DNA of 64,000 nucleotides from Streptomyces sp. NBC_00659. GTDB taxonomy: Bacteria; Actinomycetota; Actinomycetes; Streptomycetales; Streptomycetaceae. The notes beneath the pieces are model-generated. The model saw nothing but the letters and a program-made list of their open reading frames with translations, did not search any database and had not been told where the DNA came from. The number at the start of each line of letters is the position of its first letter. Positions within the stretch are counted from its first letter, which is position 1. Positions 24,362 to 34,077 of the stretch are shown here, one piece after another. The position numbers were made by a program, and so were the translations under genes. The stretch covers positions 1,116,001 to 1,180,000 of the forward strand of contig NZ_CP109031.1 of NCBI RefSeq assembly GCF_036226925.1, given 5' to 3'.

Positions 24362-25504
24362 ATGTACACAGCATCGTCCTCCGTGTCCGCTCCGCCCCGG
24401 TCGTTGCACCCCCGCCCGGTGGGCAGCGGCCCTTACCTCGACCCCGCACGTCAGGCGGCGGCCCCCGTGCTCGGTGCCGGCCGGACGCGGCGCGTGCCGG
24501 GGCTCGGCACCCAACCGCTCAGCGGGAGACTCGACTTGTCCGGCCCTCAGGGCGCCCAGCTGCGCACGGCGATCGCGTCGGTGCACCGGATCTGTCCGGA
24601 GTTCGCTCCGGTCCAGGTGCTGCGCCGCAGCGGACGCTCCGTGCTCCTTGTCGGCACGACGGGACGCAGTACGGCCGTCGCCAAGTGCTTACTGGACCAC
24701 TCCCCCGTCTGGGCCGAGCGGATCAGGCACGAAATAGCTGCATACCGTCTGTTCGTCCGGCACCGCCCGCCTGTTCGGGTGCCCCGGCTGATCGCGGCGG
24801 ATCCGGACAACTGCACACTGGTGATCGAGCGCATGCCGGGCCGGGTGGCCGCGCTCCAGCGCCACCCGGTCGAGGCCCCGCCCCGCGCGGACATCCGCGC
24901 CGCGCTGAGCGCGGTCTGCAGGCTGAACGCCTGGCGGCCGCCGGCCGGGACCTTCAACGCCCCGCTGGACTACGCGGAACGGATCTCCCGCTTCCACGAG
25001 CTGGGGCTGCTCACCGACCGGGACATGGGTGACCTCCAGAAACTGGTGCACGGCATCGCGACGTCCTCCGGCCGCCAGGGCATGGGCCAGTTCTGCCACG
25101 GTGATGCCCTCCTGTCCAACATGCTTCTCTCACCGGCCGGTCCAGTGCTGGTGGACTGGGAGCACGCGGGCTGGTATCTGCCGGGCTACGACCTGGCGAC
25201 ACTGTGGGCGGTCCTCGGCGACGCTCCCATGGCGCGCCGTCAGATCAGTCAGCTCGCGCAGTCGGCGGGCCCGACGGCTCGGGACGCCTTCCTGGTGAAC
25301 CTGATGATCGTCCTGACCCGCGAGATCCGTACGTACGAGATGGCCGTGCAGCGTTCCCTGCACGACGCGGCCCCGGCGGCAGCGGGCCCCGCCCACCCGG
25401 CTGCTGCGCCGTCCGGCGAGGAACAGCGGCTGCTGCTGAGGCGGCTGCACGACGACTGCCAGATGGCCCGCCGGGCCGTACGCGCGGCTGTCGGCACTCG
25501 CTGA
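24362..25504 (+). CDS. aminoglycoside phosphotransferase-family kinase with a TTA codon
   Basis: A 380-residue protein with the APH/choline-kinase fold. [14 protein letters not shown] and [12 protein letters not shown] make up the N lobe, [15 protein letters not shown] is the catalytic loop (HGD...N) and [24 protein letters not shown] the metal-binding DWE motif. The acceptor is unknown; most chromosomal members are not resistance genes. Leu in KCLLDH is encoded by TTA at 24689-24691, so translation should depend on the bldA tRNA. ATG 24362 is chosen (GGGA upstream, conserved-looking MYTASSSV start); ATG 24275 in the same frame would add 29 residues. Confidence 0.82.
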   Translation: MYTASSSVSAPPRSLHPRPVGSGPYLDPARQAAAPVLGAGRTRRVPGLGTQPLSGRLDLSGPQGAQLRTAIASVHRICPEFAPVQVLRRSGRSVLLVGTTGRSTAVAKCLLDHSPVWAERIRHEIAAYRLFVRHRPPVRVPRLIAADPDNCTLVIERMPGRVAALQRHPVEAPPRADIRAALSAVCRLNAWRPPAGTFNAPLDYAERISRFHELGLLTDRDMGDLQKLVHGIATSSGRQGMGQFCHGDALLSNMLLSPAGPVLVDWEHAGWYLPGYDLATLWAVLGDAPMARRQISQLAQSAGPTARDAFLVNLMIVLTREIRTYEMAVQRSLHDAAPAAAGPAHPAAAPSGEEQRLLLRRLHDDCQMARRAVRAAVGTR

Positions 25505-25511
25505 AGGGGAA

Positions 25512-25558
25512 GGGAGGTCCACGGTGACGCCGACACACCGGCGCACCGCGGACCTCCC
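25512..25558 (+). terminator. strong terminator hairpin after the phosphotransferase gene
   Basis: Arms 25512-25526 and 25544-25558 pair over 15 positions with one mismatch (GGGAGGTCCaCGGTG / CACCGcGGACCTCCC) around a 17-nt loop, 8 bp beyond the stop codon. Confidence 0.8.
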
Positions 25559-25767
25559 TCATGCATGACCCGCCGTTCGGAGCATTGGTCCATGCCACTG
25601 ACGCCCCGCAGGCCGGGAGCCCCCCGCCACGAAACCCCCTTCACCCCACGCTGACATGGGAAATCGCCTCCTCCTGGGCATGATTGACGGATCGTCGGAG
25701 AGCGGGTAGCACTGACGCGTTCGGCACTCGCACGCCCCGCCGCGCCCCACCGTCCCAGGAGGCTGCA

Positions 25768-27738
25768 TTGCACCGGTCCGCCACCGAATCCCAGGGCACC
25801 ACCAGGCACAGACGCGCGCGCAGAACCGCAGGAGCCGTCGCCTCGGCGGCGCTGCTGCTGCCGCTGCTCGGCGCGGCCCCTTCGGACTCGGCCGAGGAAG
25901 TGCCCACGACCCGGTTGCAGCAGGCTTTCGCCGCCGCGGCCGACGAGTACCACGTTCCGCAGAGTGTGCTGCTCGCGGTTTCCTATCTCCAGTCCCGCTG
26001 GGACACGCACGACGGTGCTCCGAGCGTCACCGGCGGCTACGGCCCCATGCACCTGACCGACGCCCGGACGGCGATCGCCGCGACTCCGCATCACGGCGAC
26101 GGCGCGGAGGACGCCCGCGGCGACAGTTCGCGCCCCGCGCTCCTGCCGGACACGCAGGTGCCCGCGGATTCCCGGCTCCCGGCCCGGCTCACGACACTGG
26201 CCAAGGCCGCCGGCCTGACCGGCCTGCCGGCAAAGCGGCTGCGCACCGACGCGGCGGCGAACGTCGCGGGCGGCGCGGCACTCCTGGCCGCCGCGCAGCG
26301 GGACCTCGGCGAGCCCCTGAGCGACGACCCCTCCGACTGGTACGGAGCGGTGGCACGTTTCTCGGGTGCGGACGACAGCGGCACCGCCGCGGCCTACGCC
26401 GACGACGCGTACGACGTGATGCGCACCGGTGAGCGGCGCACCACGGACGCCGGCCAGCAGGTGACGCTCGCCGCTCGGCCCGGGCTGAGCCCGGACACCG
26501 CGCAGCTGCGCCGTGCGGGACTGCGGACGGCCTCCGCCGACGGCACCGAGTGCCCGAGGACCGTGTCCTGCGAGTGGATCCCGGCCCCGTACGAGGAGTT
26601 CGGCGAGGGCGACTACGGCAACCACGACCTGGGCGACCGCCCCGCGTCGCAGAGCATCAAGTACATCGTCATCCATGACACGGAAGGCACCTGGGACGGT
26701 GTGCTGAACCTCGTCCAGGACCCGACCTATGTGTCGTGGAACTACACCCTGCGCTCGACCGACGGGCACATCGCCCAGCATGTGAAGGCCAAGGACGTGG
26801 CCTGGCACGCGGGCAACTGGTACATCAACGCGAAGTCGATCGGCCTGGAACACGAGGGCTTCCTGACCGCGCCCGACACCTGGTACACCGAGGAGATGTA
26901 CCGGGCCTCCGCCCGTCTGGTGCGGTATCTCGCCCGGAAGTACGACATCCCGCTGGACCGGCAGCACATTCTCGGGCACGACAACGTACCGGGCCCCACC
27001 GCCTCCACCATCCCGGGGATGCACACGGACCCGGGCCCGTACTGGGACTGGCAGCACTACTTCACCCTCCTCGGGCACCCGTTCCACCCCGCGCTCGGCA
27101 AGGGCGCCGACCTGGTGACGGTCCTGCCCGACTTCGACGCGAACCAGCCGGTGTACACCGGCTGCGTCACCAAGGGCGAGCCCTGCGCCGCACACGGCTC
27201 CAGCGAGGTACGGCTGTACTCCCAGCCGGACGAGAACGCGCCGCTGGTCCAGGACATCGGCCTGTACCCGAAGGGCGACGCCTCGACGACCGGGGTGAAC
27301 GACGTCGCCTCGCGTGTCTCCACCGGACAGCGGTACGCGCTGGCCGGACGCGAAGGCGACTGGACGGCGATCTGGTACCTGGGCCAGAAGGCCTGGTTCG
27401 AGAACCCGCGCAAGCAGCCGACCGCGGTGAGGGCGTCGGGGCCTGCCGTGACACCCAAGGCGGGCCTGGCGGAGATCCCCGTGTACGGCAGGGCGTACCC
27501 GGAGAAGGAGGCGTACCCGGCGGGCGTGCCCGTCCAGGCGGTCTCACCCCTGCCGTACAAGATCCTCGCCGGCCAGCGCTACGCGGCCGGCGACAAGGTG
27601 CCCGGCGAGTACTTCTACGCACCGACCTTCGACACCGCACCGCACCGGGTCGTGATCGGTACGGACATGTACTACGAGATCCAGTTCGGGCACCGGGTGC
27701 AGTTCGTGCGGGCGGCGGACGTGGACCTGGTTCCGTAG
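25768..27738 (+). CDS. secreted N-acetylmuramoyl-L-alanine amidase (Amidase_2/PGRP type)
   Basis: A 656-residue exported cell-wall hydrolase. The signal peptide lies within residues 1-40 (GAVASAALLLPLLGAAPSDS). A first domain (LQQAFAAAADEYHVPQSVLLAVSYLQSRWD, GGYGPMHL) resembles a lysozyme-like or transglycosylase module. The amidase domain follows: YIVIHDTEGTWDGVL with the first zinc histidine, WNYTLRSTDGHIAQHV, DVAWHAGNWYINAKSIGLEHEG and GMHTDPGPYWDW with the last ligands. The C terminus has two SH3-like stretches. The TTG at 25768 is chosen because AGGAGG lies 5 bases upstream; a longer in-frame start at 25684 lacks such a site. Confidence 0.87.
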   Translation: MHRSATESQGTTRHRRARRTAGAVASAALLLPLLGAAPSDSAEEVPTTRLQQAFAAAADEYHVPQSVLLAVSYLQSRWDTHDGAPSVTGGYGPMHLTDARTAIAATPHHGDGAEDARGDSSRPALLPDTQVPADSRLPARLTTLAKAAGLTGLPAKRLRTDAAANVAGGAALLAAAQRDLGEPLSDDPSDWYGAVARFSGADDSGTAAAYADDAYDVMRTGERRTTDAGQQVTLAARPGLSPDTAQLRRAGLRTASADGTECPRTVSCEWIPAPYEEFGEGDYGNHDLGDRPASQSIKYIVIHDTEGTWDGVLNLVQDPTYVSWNYTLRSTDGHIAQHVKAKDVAWHAGNWYINAKSIGLEHEGFLTAPDTWYTEEMYRASARLVRYLARKYDIPLDRQHILGHDNVPGPTASTIPGMHTDPGPYWDWQHYFTLLGHPFHPALGKGADLVTVLPDFDANQPVYTGCVTKGEPCAAHGSSEVRLYSQPDENAPLVQDIGLYPKGDASTTGVNDVASRVSTGQRYALAGREGDWTAIWYLGQKAWFENPRKQPTAVRASGPAVTPKAGLAEIPVYGRAYPEKEAYPAGVPVQAVSPLPYKILAGQRYAAGDKVPGEYFYAPTFDTAPHRVVIGTDMYYEIQFGHRVQFVRAADVDLVP

Positions 27739-27756
27739 GGCGTCCGGCGGTTCGGG

Positions 27757-27783
27757 GCCGGGCCCGTGCGGGGCGGGCCCGGC
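27757..27783 (+). terminator. terminator hairpin after the amidase gene
   Basis: GCCGGGCCCG and CGGGCCCGGC pair perfectly over 10 bp with a 7-nt loop, 18 bp past the amidase stop. Confidence 0.75.
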
Positions 27784-27910
27784 GTCCGGATCGCCGAAGA
27801 CAATGACGGACACCGGCAACCGGCCAGGGAAAGCGCCGTCGAGGACAGGTTCGGCCGCGGTCGGACCAGTTAACGACATGTAACGGTGCGACTGCTCTCC
27901 GTACGTTCTG

Positions 27911-30268
27911 ATGGGCCGTTCACAGAACACGGGACACCCTGGGGCAGGCATGGGCAACTTCGTCAAAGAGACTTCAACACGGCCCGCCGGTGCGGCGGTC
28001 CCCCAGCGATGCGAGTGCGGTGGCGAACCGCGCAACGACGCGCCGGCGGGGGCCGAGGAAAGGTTTCGGGGTCTGCTGGAGGCGGCACCGGACGCCATGG
28101 TCATCGTCGACGACACCGGAACCATCAAACTCGTCAACGCCCAGACCGAAGCCCTCTTCGGCTACACCCGCGAGGAGCTTCTGGGCCACCCGGTGGAACT
28201 GCTCGTACCGGGCCGCTTCCGCGGCCACCACCACCATCACCGCGACGGATACGCCGACAACCGGCAGGTCCGCCCGATGGGCGCGGGACTCGAACTCCAC
28301 GGACTGCGCAAGAACGGCACCGAGTTCCCCGTCGAGATCAGCCTCAGCCCGCTGGAGACCACCGACGGGCTCCTCGTCTCCGCCGCCGTCCGCGACGTCA
28401 GCGACCGCAAGGCCGCTGAGGAAAGGTTTCGGGGTCTGCTGGAGGCGGCACCGGACGCCATGGTCATCGTCGACGACACCGGAACCATCAAACTCGTCAA
28501 CGCCCAGACCGAAGCCCTCTTCGGCTACCGGCGCGAGGAACTGCTCGGACACCCCGTCGAGCTCCTCGTGCCCGGCCGCTTCCGCGGCCACCACCACCAT
28601 CACCGCGACGGATACGCCGACAACCGGCAGGTCCGCCCGATGGGCGCGGGACTCGAACTCCACGGACTGCGCAAGAACGGCACCGAGTTCCCCGTCGAGA
28701 TCAGCCTCAGCCCGCTGGAGACCACCGACGGGCTCCTCGTCTCCGCCGCCGTCCGCGACGTCAGCGACCGCAAGCGCGCCGAGGCCCGGATCAACGAACT
28801 GGCCGGTCTCGTGGAGTCCTCGCAGGACGCGATCCTCGCCAAGACCCTGGACGGTCACATCACCTACTGGAACGCGGCGGCGCAGCGGCTGTACGGCTAC
28901 TCGCGTGCCGAGGTGATGGGCAGGCACGTGTCCCTTCTCGCGACCACGCAGCGGCGGAGCGAGATCGACCTGCTCCTCGACCGACTGCGCAGCGGTGAGA
29001 AGGTCGAACATTTCGAGACCCTGCGGCTGACCCGCTCGGGCGCCCTGCTGGACGTGGACATCACGCTGTGGCCCACCCGTGACGCGGACGGCACGGTGAT
29101 CGGCGCGTGCGCGATCGTCCGGGACATCAGCGACCGCAAGAAGGCCGAGGCGGAGCTGACCTTCCTGTACGAGCAGCAGCGGCACATCGCCCTCACCCTC
29201 CAGCGCAGCCTCATGGGAACCCCGCCCGCCATTCCCGGTCTGACCACCGCGAGCCGCTACCGGCCCGCCACGCAGGGAGCGGGGGTGGGCGGGGACTGGT
29301 TCGACCTGATCCCGCTGGGAGCCGGCCGGGTCGGGGTGCTGATCGGCGATGTGATGGGCCGCGGTCTGGAGGCCGCCGCCGTGATGGGCCAACTGCGGTC
29401 GGCCGCGCATGCCCTGGCCAAGACCGGTATGCAGCCTCGCCAGTTGATGCAGGCCCTGGAGGCCGTCGTCGGTGATCTGGACGTGCCCGACCAGCTGGTG
29501 ACCTGCTGCTATCTGGTCATCTCCGCCGACGCGGGCGAGGTGACGGTCTGCTCGGCCGGGCATCTGCCGACCCTGGTGGCCACGCCCGGCGTCGGCGCCC
29601 GGCCGCTTCCCGCGCCGGTGAACGCGCCGCTCGGTGTCGGCGACATCCTCTATGAGCAGGCGACGTCGATGATCCCGCCCGGGGCGACCCTCGTCCTGTA
29701 CACCGACGGTCTCATCGAGACGCCCGGCAGCGACATCGAGGACCAGCTCACCGAGCTCACGGCCACCCTCACGGACCTGTTCGTCGCCGCGCCCGATCTG
29801 GAGGACGCCGCCGACCACGTGCTGTCCGCACTGCTGCCGGACACCGACGGGCACAACGACGACGTCACGCTGCTGCTCACCCGGCTGCCCGAGGGACCCC
29901 TGGCCACCGTCAACACGGACCTGCCCGCGGTGCCCGAGTCGGTCCCGGAGGGCCGCGCCTTCCTCAGCAAGGCGCTGACCGCCTGGGACTGCGCTCCCGC
30001 GGCGGACGACGCCCGGCTGCTGCTCTCCGAGATCCTCACCAACGCCGTGCAGCACGCGCAGGGGCCCATCGGTCTGCATCTGTGCCGCACCGCGACCGAT
30101 CTGACCGTGGAGATCAGCGACCGCAGCCCGCATCTGCCGCAGCCCCGGACGGCCGGCGAGGGCGAGGAGTCGGGACGGGGTCTGATCCTGGTCCGCGCGC
30201 TCGCCGACAACTGGGGTGTGCGTCCCACCGACGCGGGCAAGACCACCTGGTTCACCCTCAAGCTGTGA
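27911..30268 (+). CDS. three-PAS SpoIIE phosphatase with C-terminal HATPase (anti-sigma kinase-like) domain
   Basis: A 785-residue multidomain signalling protein. PAS1 and PAS2 (about residues 49-168 and 170-288) are almost identical (EERFRGLLEAAPDAMVIVDD), and PAS3 (NELAGLVESSQDAILAKTLDG) is different. The SpoIIE domain has an intact GGDWFDLIPL, LIGDVMGRG and GHNDDVTLLL, so it should be an active PP2C-type phosphatase. The C terminus (DDARLLLSEILTNAVQHAQ, GRGLILVRALADNWGV) is an RsbW-like ATPase that could phosphorylate an anti-sigma antagonist. Phosphatase and kinase in one chain suit a partner-switching system. ATG 27950 is an alternative start 13 codons in. Confidence 0.92.
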   Translation: MGRSQNTGHPGAGMGNFVKETSTRPAGAAVPQRCECGGEPRNDAPAGAEERFRGLLEAAPDAMVIVDDTGTIKLVNAQTEALFGYTREELLGHPVELLVPGRFRGHHHHHRDGYADNRQVRPMGAGLELHGLRKNGTEFPVEISLSPLETTDGLLVSAAVRDVSDRKAAEERFRGLLEAAPDAMVIVDDTGTIKLVNAQTEALFGYRREELLGHPVELLVPGRFRGHHHHHRDGYADNRQVRPMGAGLELHGLRKNGTEFPVEISLSPLETTDGLLVSAAVRDVSDRKRAEARINELAGLVESSQDAILAKTLDGHITYWNAAAQRLYGYSRAEVMGRHVSLLATTQRRSEIDLLLDRLRSGEKVEHFETLRLTRSGALLDVDITLWPTRDADGTVIGACAIVRDISDRKKAEAELTFLYEQQRHIALTLQRSLMGTPPAIPGLTTASRYRPATQGAGVGGDWFDLIPLGAGRVGVLIGDVMGRGLEAAAVMGQLRSAAHALAKTGMQPRQLMQALEAVVGDLDVPDQLVTCCYLVISADAGEVTVCSAGHLPTLVATPGVGARPLPAPVNAPLGVGDILYEQATSMIPPGATLVLYTDGLIETPGSDIEDQLTELTATLTDLFVAAPDLEDAADHVLSALLPDTDGHNDDVTLLLTRLPEGPLATVNTDLPAVPESVPEGRAFLSKALTAWDCAPAADDARLLLSEILTNAVQHAQGPIGLHLCRTATDLTVEISDRSPHLPQPRTAGEGEESGRGLILVRALADNWGVRPTDAGKTTWFTLKL
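28055..28774. repeat. 363-bp tandem duplication encoding PAS1 and PAS2
   Basis: The segment 28055-28411 recurs at 28418-28774, a period of 363 bp (121 codons). The copies are identical at the DNA level except for a patch near 28167-28212 (and its counterpart). In that patch most changes are synonymous and the protein differs mainly at one residue, YTREELLG against YRREELLG. Confidence 0.95.
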
Positions 30269-30299
30269 CGCCGGGTGGGGTGTTGGGCCGCGTCGGGCC

Positions 30300-30797
30300 T
30301 CAGCCCTGCTGGAAGAGTTCCGCCGGGAGCGGCTTCAGGAGCGCGTACAGGTCGTCCGTGATCGGACGGTCCCAGGCGGCGATGGTCACCAGGACGTTGT
30401 CGCTGCGGTCGAACTGGACGCAGGAGATACGGGTCTCGGAGAGCTTCAACCGGCGGACGATCAGAAGGTTGTCGCCCTGCATGACCGGCATGTCCTCGGT
30501 CCCGGTGACGGTGACCTCTTCGTTGTTCTCCAGCGCGATGAGGAGCTGGGCCACCTCGAAGGGGACCTCGTTCTCGGCGACGTCCCGGGCCTGGGATCCC
30601 TCGGGCAGGTTGCCGATGATCATCGCGGGACCGCGGCCGCCGAACAGGTCGTAGCGCAGGAAGACGCCCTGGCAGCTGCCGTCGGGGGCGGGCAGCAGGC
30701 CCGCACCGAGATTGCCGGGCCAGTCGCCCGGATCCATGGCCAGAACATCGAACTCGGGCCCGGCGGGCGTGGCACTGCGGCGGCGGAGGAAGGACAT
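30300..30797 (-). CDS. conserved hypothetical protein, 165 aa
   Basis: I do not recognise a family. The protein starts MSFLRRRSATPAGPEFDVLAMD, has GLLPAPDGSCQGVFLRYDLFGGRGPAMIIGNLPEGSQ in the middle and LKLSETRISCVQFDRSDNVLVTIAAWD near the end. It has no signal peptide or membrane segment and looks like a compact alpha/beta cytosolic protein. It converges with the three-PAS phosphatase gene (31 bp apart), and its upstream region carries a four-copy 24-bp repeat. ATG 30797 has no clear ribosome site. Normal codon bias and a stop placed between neighbours support a real gene. Confidence 0.65.
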   Translation of the reverse strand: MSFLRRRSATPAGPEFDVLAMDPGDWPGNLGAGLLPAPDGSCQGVFLRYDLFGGRGPAMIIGNLPEGSQARDVAENEVPFEVAQLLIALENNEEVTVTGTEDMPVMQGDNLLIVRRLKLSETRISCVQFDRSDNVLVTIAAWDRPITDDLYALLKPLPAELFQQG

Positions 30798-30822
30798 GCC
30801 GCAATGGTACGTGCACGGCCGT

Positions 30823-30918
30823 GTACCGGGCCCACGGGAGCTGTGCGTAGGGGGCTCACGGCAGCTGCGCGTACTCGGTCCGCGGGTGCTGTGCGTACCG
30901 GGCTCACGGCGGCTGCGC
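30823..30918. repeat. four 24-bp tandem repeats
   Basis: Units begin at 30823, 30847, 30871 and 30895. Each has the pattern GTAcCGGGCtCACGGcrGCTGYGC, and units 1, 2 and 4 are the closest. The array fills most of the 149-bp gap upstream of the leftward 165-residue protein and downstream of the LuxR-type gene. Confidence 0.9.
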
Positions 30919-30946
30919 GGGCGGGGCGGAGGACGGCCCGGCCGCG

Positions 30947-33838
30947 TCAGGACGTGGCCTGGTCCCCCAGGGCCGCCCCGAGTCCTCTGCGGTCGGTGCC
31001 GACCTTGCGGTAGACCGCCGACAGCAGCCGGGCCACGGCGTGCTCGTCGATGTGCAGTTCCTCGGCGATCTGGGCCGGGGTCCGGTCCCGTGCGGTGAGC
31101 GAGGCGGCGGTGCGCTCGCGGGCGGTGAGGGTGTCCGTCTCGGTGCTGTGCAGACGGCGCGGCCGCAGCCCGGCCGAGGCCAGCTCGTCGCGGGCGTCCT
31201 CGATCAGTCCGTCGGCACCGCACTGGACCGCCGCGTCGAGGCCGCGGTAGAGGTGCTCGGCGGCTTCCCTGGGGCGTCCTGCGCGGCGCAGCTCGGTGCC
31301 CAGGGCGACCAGGGAGCAGGCCAGTTCGTAGGCGGCCGGGGAACGCTCCAGATGACCGACGGACTCCTCGAGGAGCTGGACGCGGGCCGGGCCGGGGGAG
31401 ACCTCGGCGGCGACGCGCAGAGCCTGGCCGATCGTGGAGGGGGCGCCGTACTGGCGGGCGCGGTTCACCGCTTCGAGTGCCGTGTCGACGGCGCGCTCCG
31501 GGGCGTCGTGGCTCTCGGCGCGGGCGAGGTGGAGCTGCCAGGGGCACCAGGCGGGGTTGCGCATGCCGCGCCGGTCGAGCCGGCGGCCGGCGGACGCGAG
31601 CTCGTCGGCGGCGTCCTTGGCGAGACCGCGGGCGAGCAGGAGTTCGCCGTACACGGTCTGGGCGTCGGGGAAGGTCACGGCGGCCGAGAAGGGTGCGTGG
31701 AAGGCGTAGGCCTCGCCGGTGCGCGCGGCCTCCTCGACCTGGCCCCGGGCGAGCAGGACCTGGATGAGGGTGCCCACCGCGTACCAGTGGACGGGCGTAC
31801 CGGGCCCGACGCGTTCGGCGAGCCTGACGCCCGCGCGGACGAAATCCTCGGCCTCGGCGAGACGGCCCCGGCGGAAGCGGACGTATCCGAGGATCGTGTA
31901 ACCGAAGGAGAGGTGGGCGCCGTGCCAGCCCTGGGATTCGAAGTCGGCGATCCCGGTGGCGAAGAGTTCTTCGGTCCGGCCCGGCCGGTCGGCGTACATG
32001 AAGGTCATGGCGACCAGGACCGGGACCTCGAAGCCGCGGTCGGCCTCGGCCCAGCCGAGGCCGCCGGCCAGGGCGCGCTCGGCGTGGTGGAGGGCGACGG
32101 GGGCGGGTTCGCCGCGCAGGGTGGCGTCCCAGGCGCGCAGCCCGATGACATAGCGCTCGGTGAGGTCGTGGCCGGTGAGCCGGTCGGCGAGGCGGGCCAG
32201 CCGGCGGGAGCGGGCGGGCGAGTCGGGTTCGTCGGCGCGGAAGGCGTCCCACATGAACTGCTCGGACTGCATGCGCAGGCGTACCCGGGCGTCGCCGGTG
32301 ACGGGGATCTCGCGGGCGAGGGTCTCGGAGGCTTCGGCCAGGCGGTCGCTGTGGGCGAGCACCTGGGAGAGGCGGTAGACGATGTTGTGGCGCAGGTCGG
32401 GGTCGGTGATCGGTTCCTCGAGGGCCGCGCGAAGGTGGTTGACCGTGGTGGTCGGCTCGGTGAGCAGGGACGCGCAGCCCAGTTCGTACAGCACGGCGGC
32501 GCGGTCCTTGAAGGGCGGCGGTTCGCGCAGGGCGCGCGCCAGATAGCGGCGGGCGGCGTCCGGGGCGCCGGCGCGCTGGGTCTCGCGGGCGGCGGCGCGC
32601 AGTTGCTGGACGATCAAGGTGTCGCCGTCCGGGTGGGTCTCCATGAGGTGGCGGGCGGCCGCGGCCGGGCCGAGGCCTTCGTCGATCACGCACCAGGCGG
32701 CCTGGCCGTGCAGGGCGACGCGGACGCTTCCGGGGATGTCCCGGTAGACGGCGGTGGCGATCAGCGGGTGGACGAATTCGAGGGGGTCGGCGCCGGTCAG
32801 GATACGGGCGGTGCGCAAGGCGTCCGCGGCGTCGGCGGCCTCCTCGGAGCCGAGGCCCGCGACGGCGGCGGCGAGCGTCGGGTGGATCTCGGTGCCGAGC
32901 ACGGCGCAGGCCCAGGCGAAGCGGACGGTCGCGGTGCCGAGGCGTTCGAGGCGGGCGATCAGGCCGCTGCCCTTGACGGCGGCGGCGAGGTCGCGCAGGA
33001 GGTGCGCTCCGTCCTCGGTCGGGGTCAGTCCGCGGTCACGGACCTTGGCGGTCAGCTCGACGGCCTCGAAGGGGTTGCCCGCGGTGACGGTCCAGCACTC
33101 GCGGCAGAACGCGTCGTCGGCCTGGGTGCCGAGGTCTTCGCGGACGAGCCGGGCGACGGCCGCCGCACTGAGCGGTTCGAGTCCGATGGGGCGCTGTCCG
33201 GCACGACCGGGCAGTCCCCTGAACGCCTCGGCGTGTTCGGGGAGTTCGTCGGGGCGGTAGGCGACGACGAGCAGCAGCGGGAGTTGCTCGGCGCGGGGCG
33301 CGAACGCGGCCAGCCAGCTGAGCGATTCGGCGTCGGCCCAGTGCGCGTCGTCCAGGAGGAGCACCATGGGGGCGCGCTGTACGGCGAGGTGGGTGAGTAC
33401 CCAGTCGAGTCCGGCGCGCAGGCCCTGCTGGTCGGGCGGGGCGCCCTCGGACGGGGCGCAGAGGCCGAGCGCGGGGCCGACGATGGCGTACCAACTCCCC
33501 AGCGAGGCGCGGAGTTCGGCCTCGGTGAATCCGGCAAGCTGCGGTTGCAGGAGTTGTCGGGCGACGTGGAAGGCGACGCGCTGTTCCTGTTCTCCGCCGC
33601 GCGCGCTCAGCACGGTGCAGCCCTTGGCAGCGGCGCGCCTGCGCACCTCGCCGAGGAGCGTCGTCTTGCCGATCCCGGCACGTCCGGCGAAGGCGAGGAG
33701 CGCGCCGCGGGGGCGGCCGGGCGGCTCGCCGGGTTCCCGGCGCAGGCCGACGAGGTCGATCAACGCCTCGTCTGCGGCCGAGAGTTCACTCTCACGCTCC
33801 AAGAGCGTCCGACGGCTGCGAAGGCTGCGTTGCCCCAT
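30947..33838 (-). CDS. large LuxR-type regulator with AAA ATPase domain (LAL-like)
   Basis: A 963-residue protein of the STAND/LAL type. An N-terminal ATPase domain has Walker A GRAGIGKTTLL (about residue 55) and Walker B MVLLLDDAHWAD. A long helical TPR-like region follows (to about 890), and the C terminus (TLTARERTAASLTARDRTPAQIAEELHIDEHAVARLLSAVYRKVGTD) aligns with a LuxR/GerE helix-turn-helix. It departs from the consensus: the usual REREVLxLxAxGxSNxEIA reads RERTAASLTARDRTPAQIA. Such proteins often activate secondary-metabolite or sugar-use genes. GGGGGT before ATG 33838 supports the start. Its targets are unknown; a DUF397 gene lies upstream on the same strand. Confidence 0.85.
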   Translation of the reverse strand: MGQRSLRSRRTLLERESELSAADEALIDLVGLRREPGEPPGRPRGALLAFAGRAGIGKTTLLGEVRRRAAAKGCTVLSARGGEQEQRVAFHVARQLLQPQLAGFTEAELRASLGSWYAIVGPALGLCAPSEGAPPDQQGLRAGLDWVLTHLAVQRAPMVLLLDDAHWADAESLSWLAAFAPRAEQLPLLLVVAYRPDELPEHAEAFRGLPGRAGQRPIGLEPLSAAAVARLVREDLGTQADDAFCRECWTVTAGNPFEAVELTAKVRDRGLTPTEDGAHLLRDLAAAVKGSGLIARLERLGTATVRFAWACAVLGTEIHPTLAAAVAGLGSEEAADAADALRTARILTGADPLEFVHPLIATAVYRDIPGSVRVALHGQAAWCVIDEGLGPAAAARHLMETHPDGDTLIVQQLRAAARETQRAGAPDAARRYLARALREPPPFKDRAAVLYELGCASLLTEPTTTVNHLRAALEEPITDPDLRHNIVYRLSQVLAHSDRLAEASETLAREIPVTGDARVRLRMQSEQFMWDAFRADEPDSPARSRRLARLADRLTGHDLTERYVIGLRAWDATLRGEPAPVALHHAERALAGGLGWAEADRGFEVPVLVAMTFMYADRPGRTEELFATGIADFESQGWHGAHLSFGYTILGYVRFRRGRLAEAEDFVRAGVRLAERVGPGTPVHWYAVGTLIQVLLARGQVEEAARTGEAYAFHAPFSAAVTFPDAQTVYGELLLARGLAKDAADELASAGRRLDRRGMRNPAWCPWQLHLARAESHDAPERAVDTALEAVNRARQYGAPSTIGQALRVAAEVSPGPARVQLLEESVGHLERSPAAYELACSLVALGTELRRAGRPREAAEHLYRGLDAAVQCGADGLIEDARDELASAGLRPRRLHSTETDTLTARERTAASLTARDRTPAQIAEELHIDEHAVARLLSAVYRKVGTDRRGLGAALGDQATS

Positions 33839-34077
33839 GATCACCCCCTGCCACGATCACGCGTCCGCGCGGGGATGCGGATGCGCACCGTGACCTCCAG
33901 GCACCTCAGCGTACGCCCCGATCATCCACGGGGCAGCCCGTTCGGACGCTCCTGGTCAGAACCTCGTGAGCGGCGGCGGAGCCGCGGGAGGACCGGCCGG
34001 TGGGCGGCGTTCCCGGGCTCGGGGCCAGGGCCGCCGCCCTCCTCTCGCCGGGGGGCGGGGGTCCGGCGGTCGTCGGT

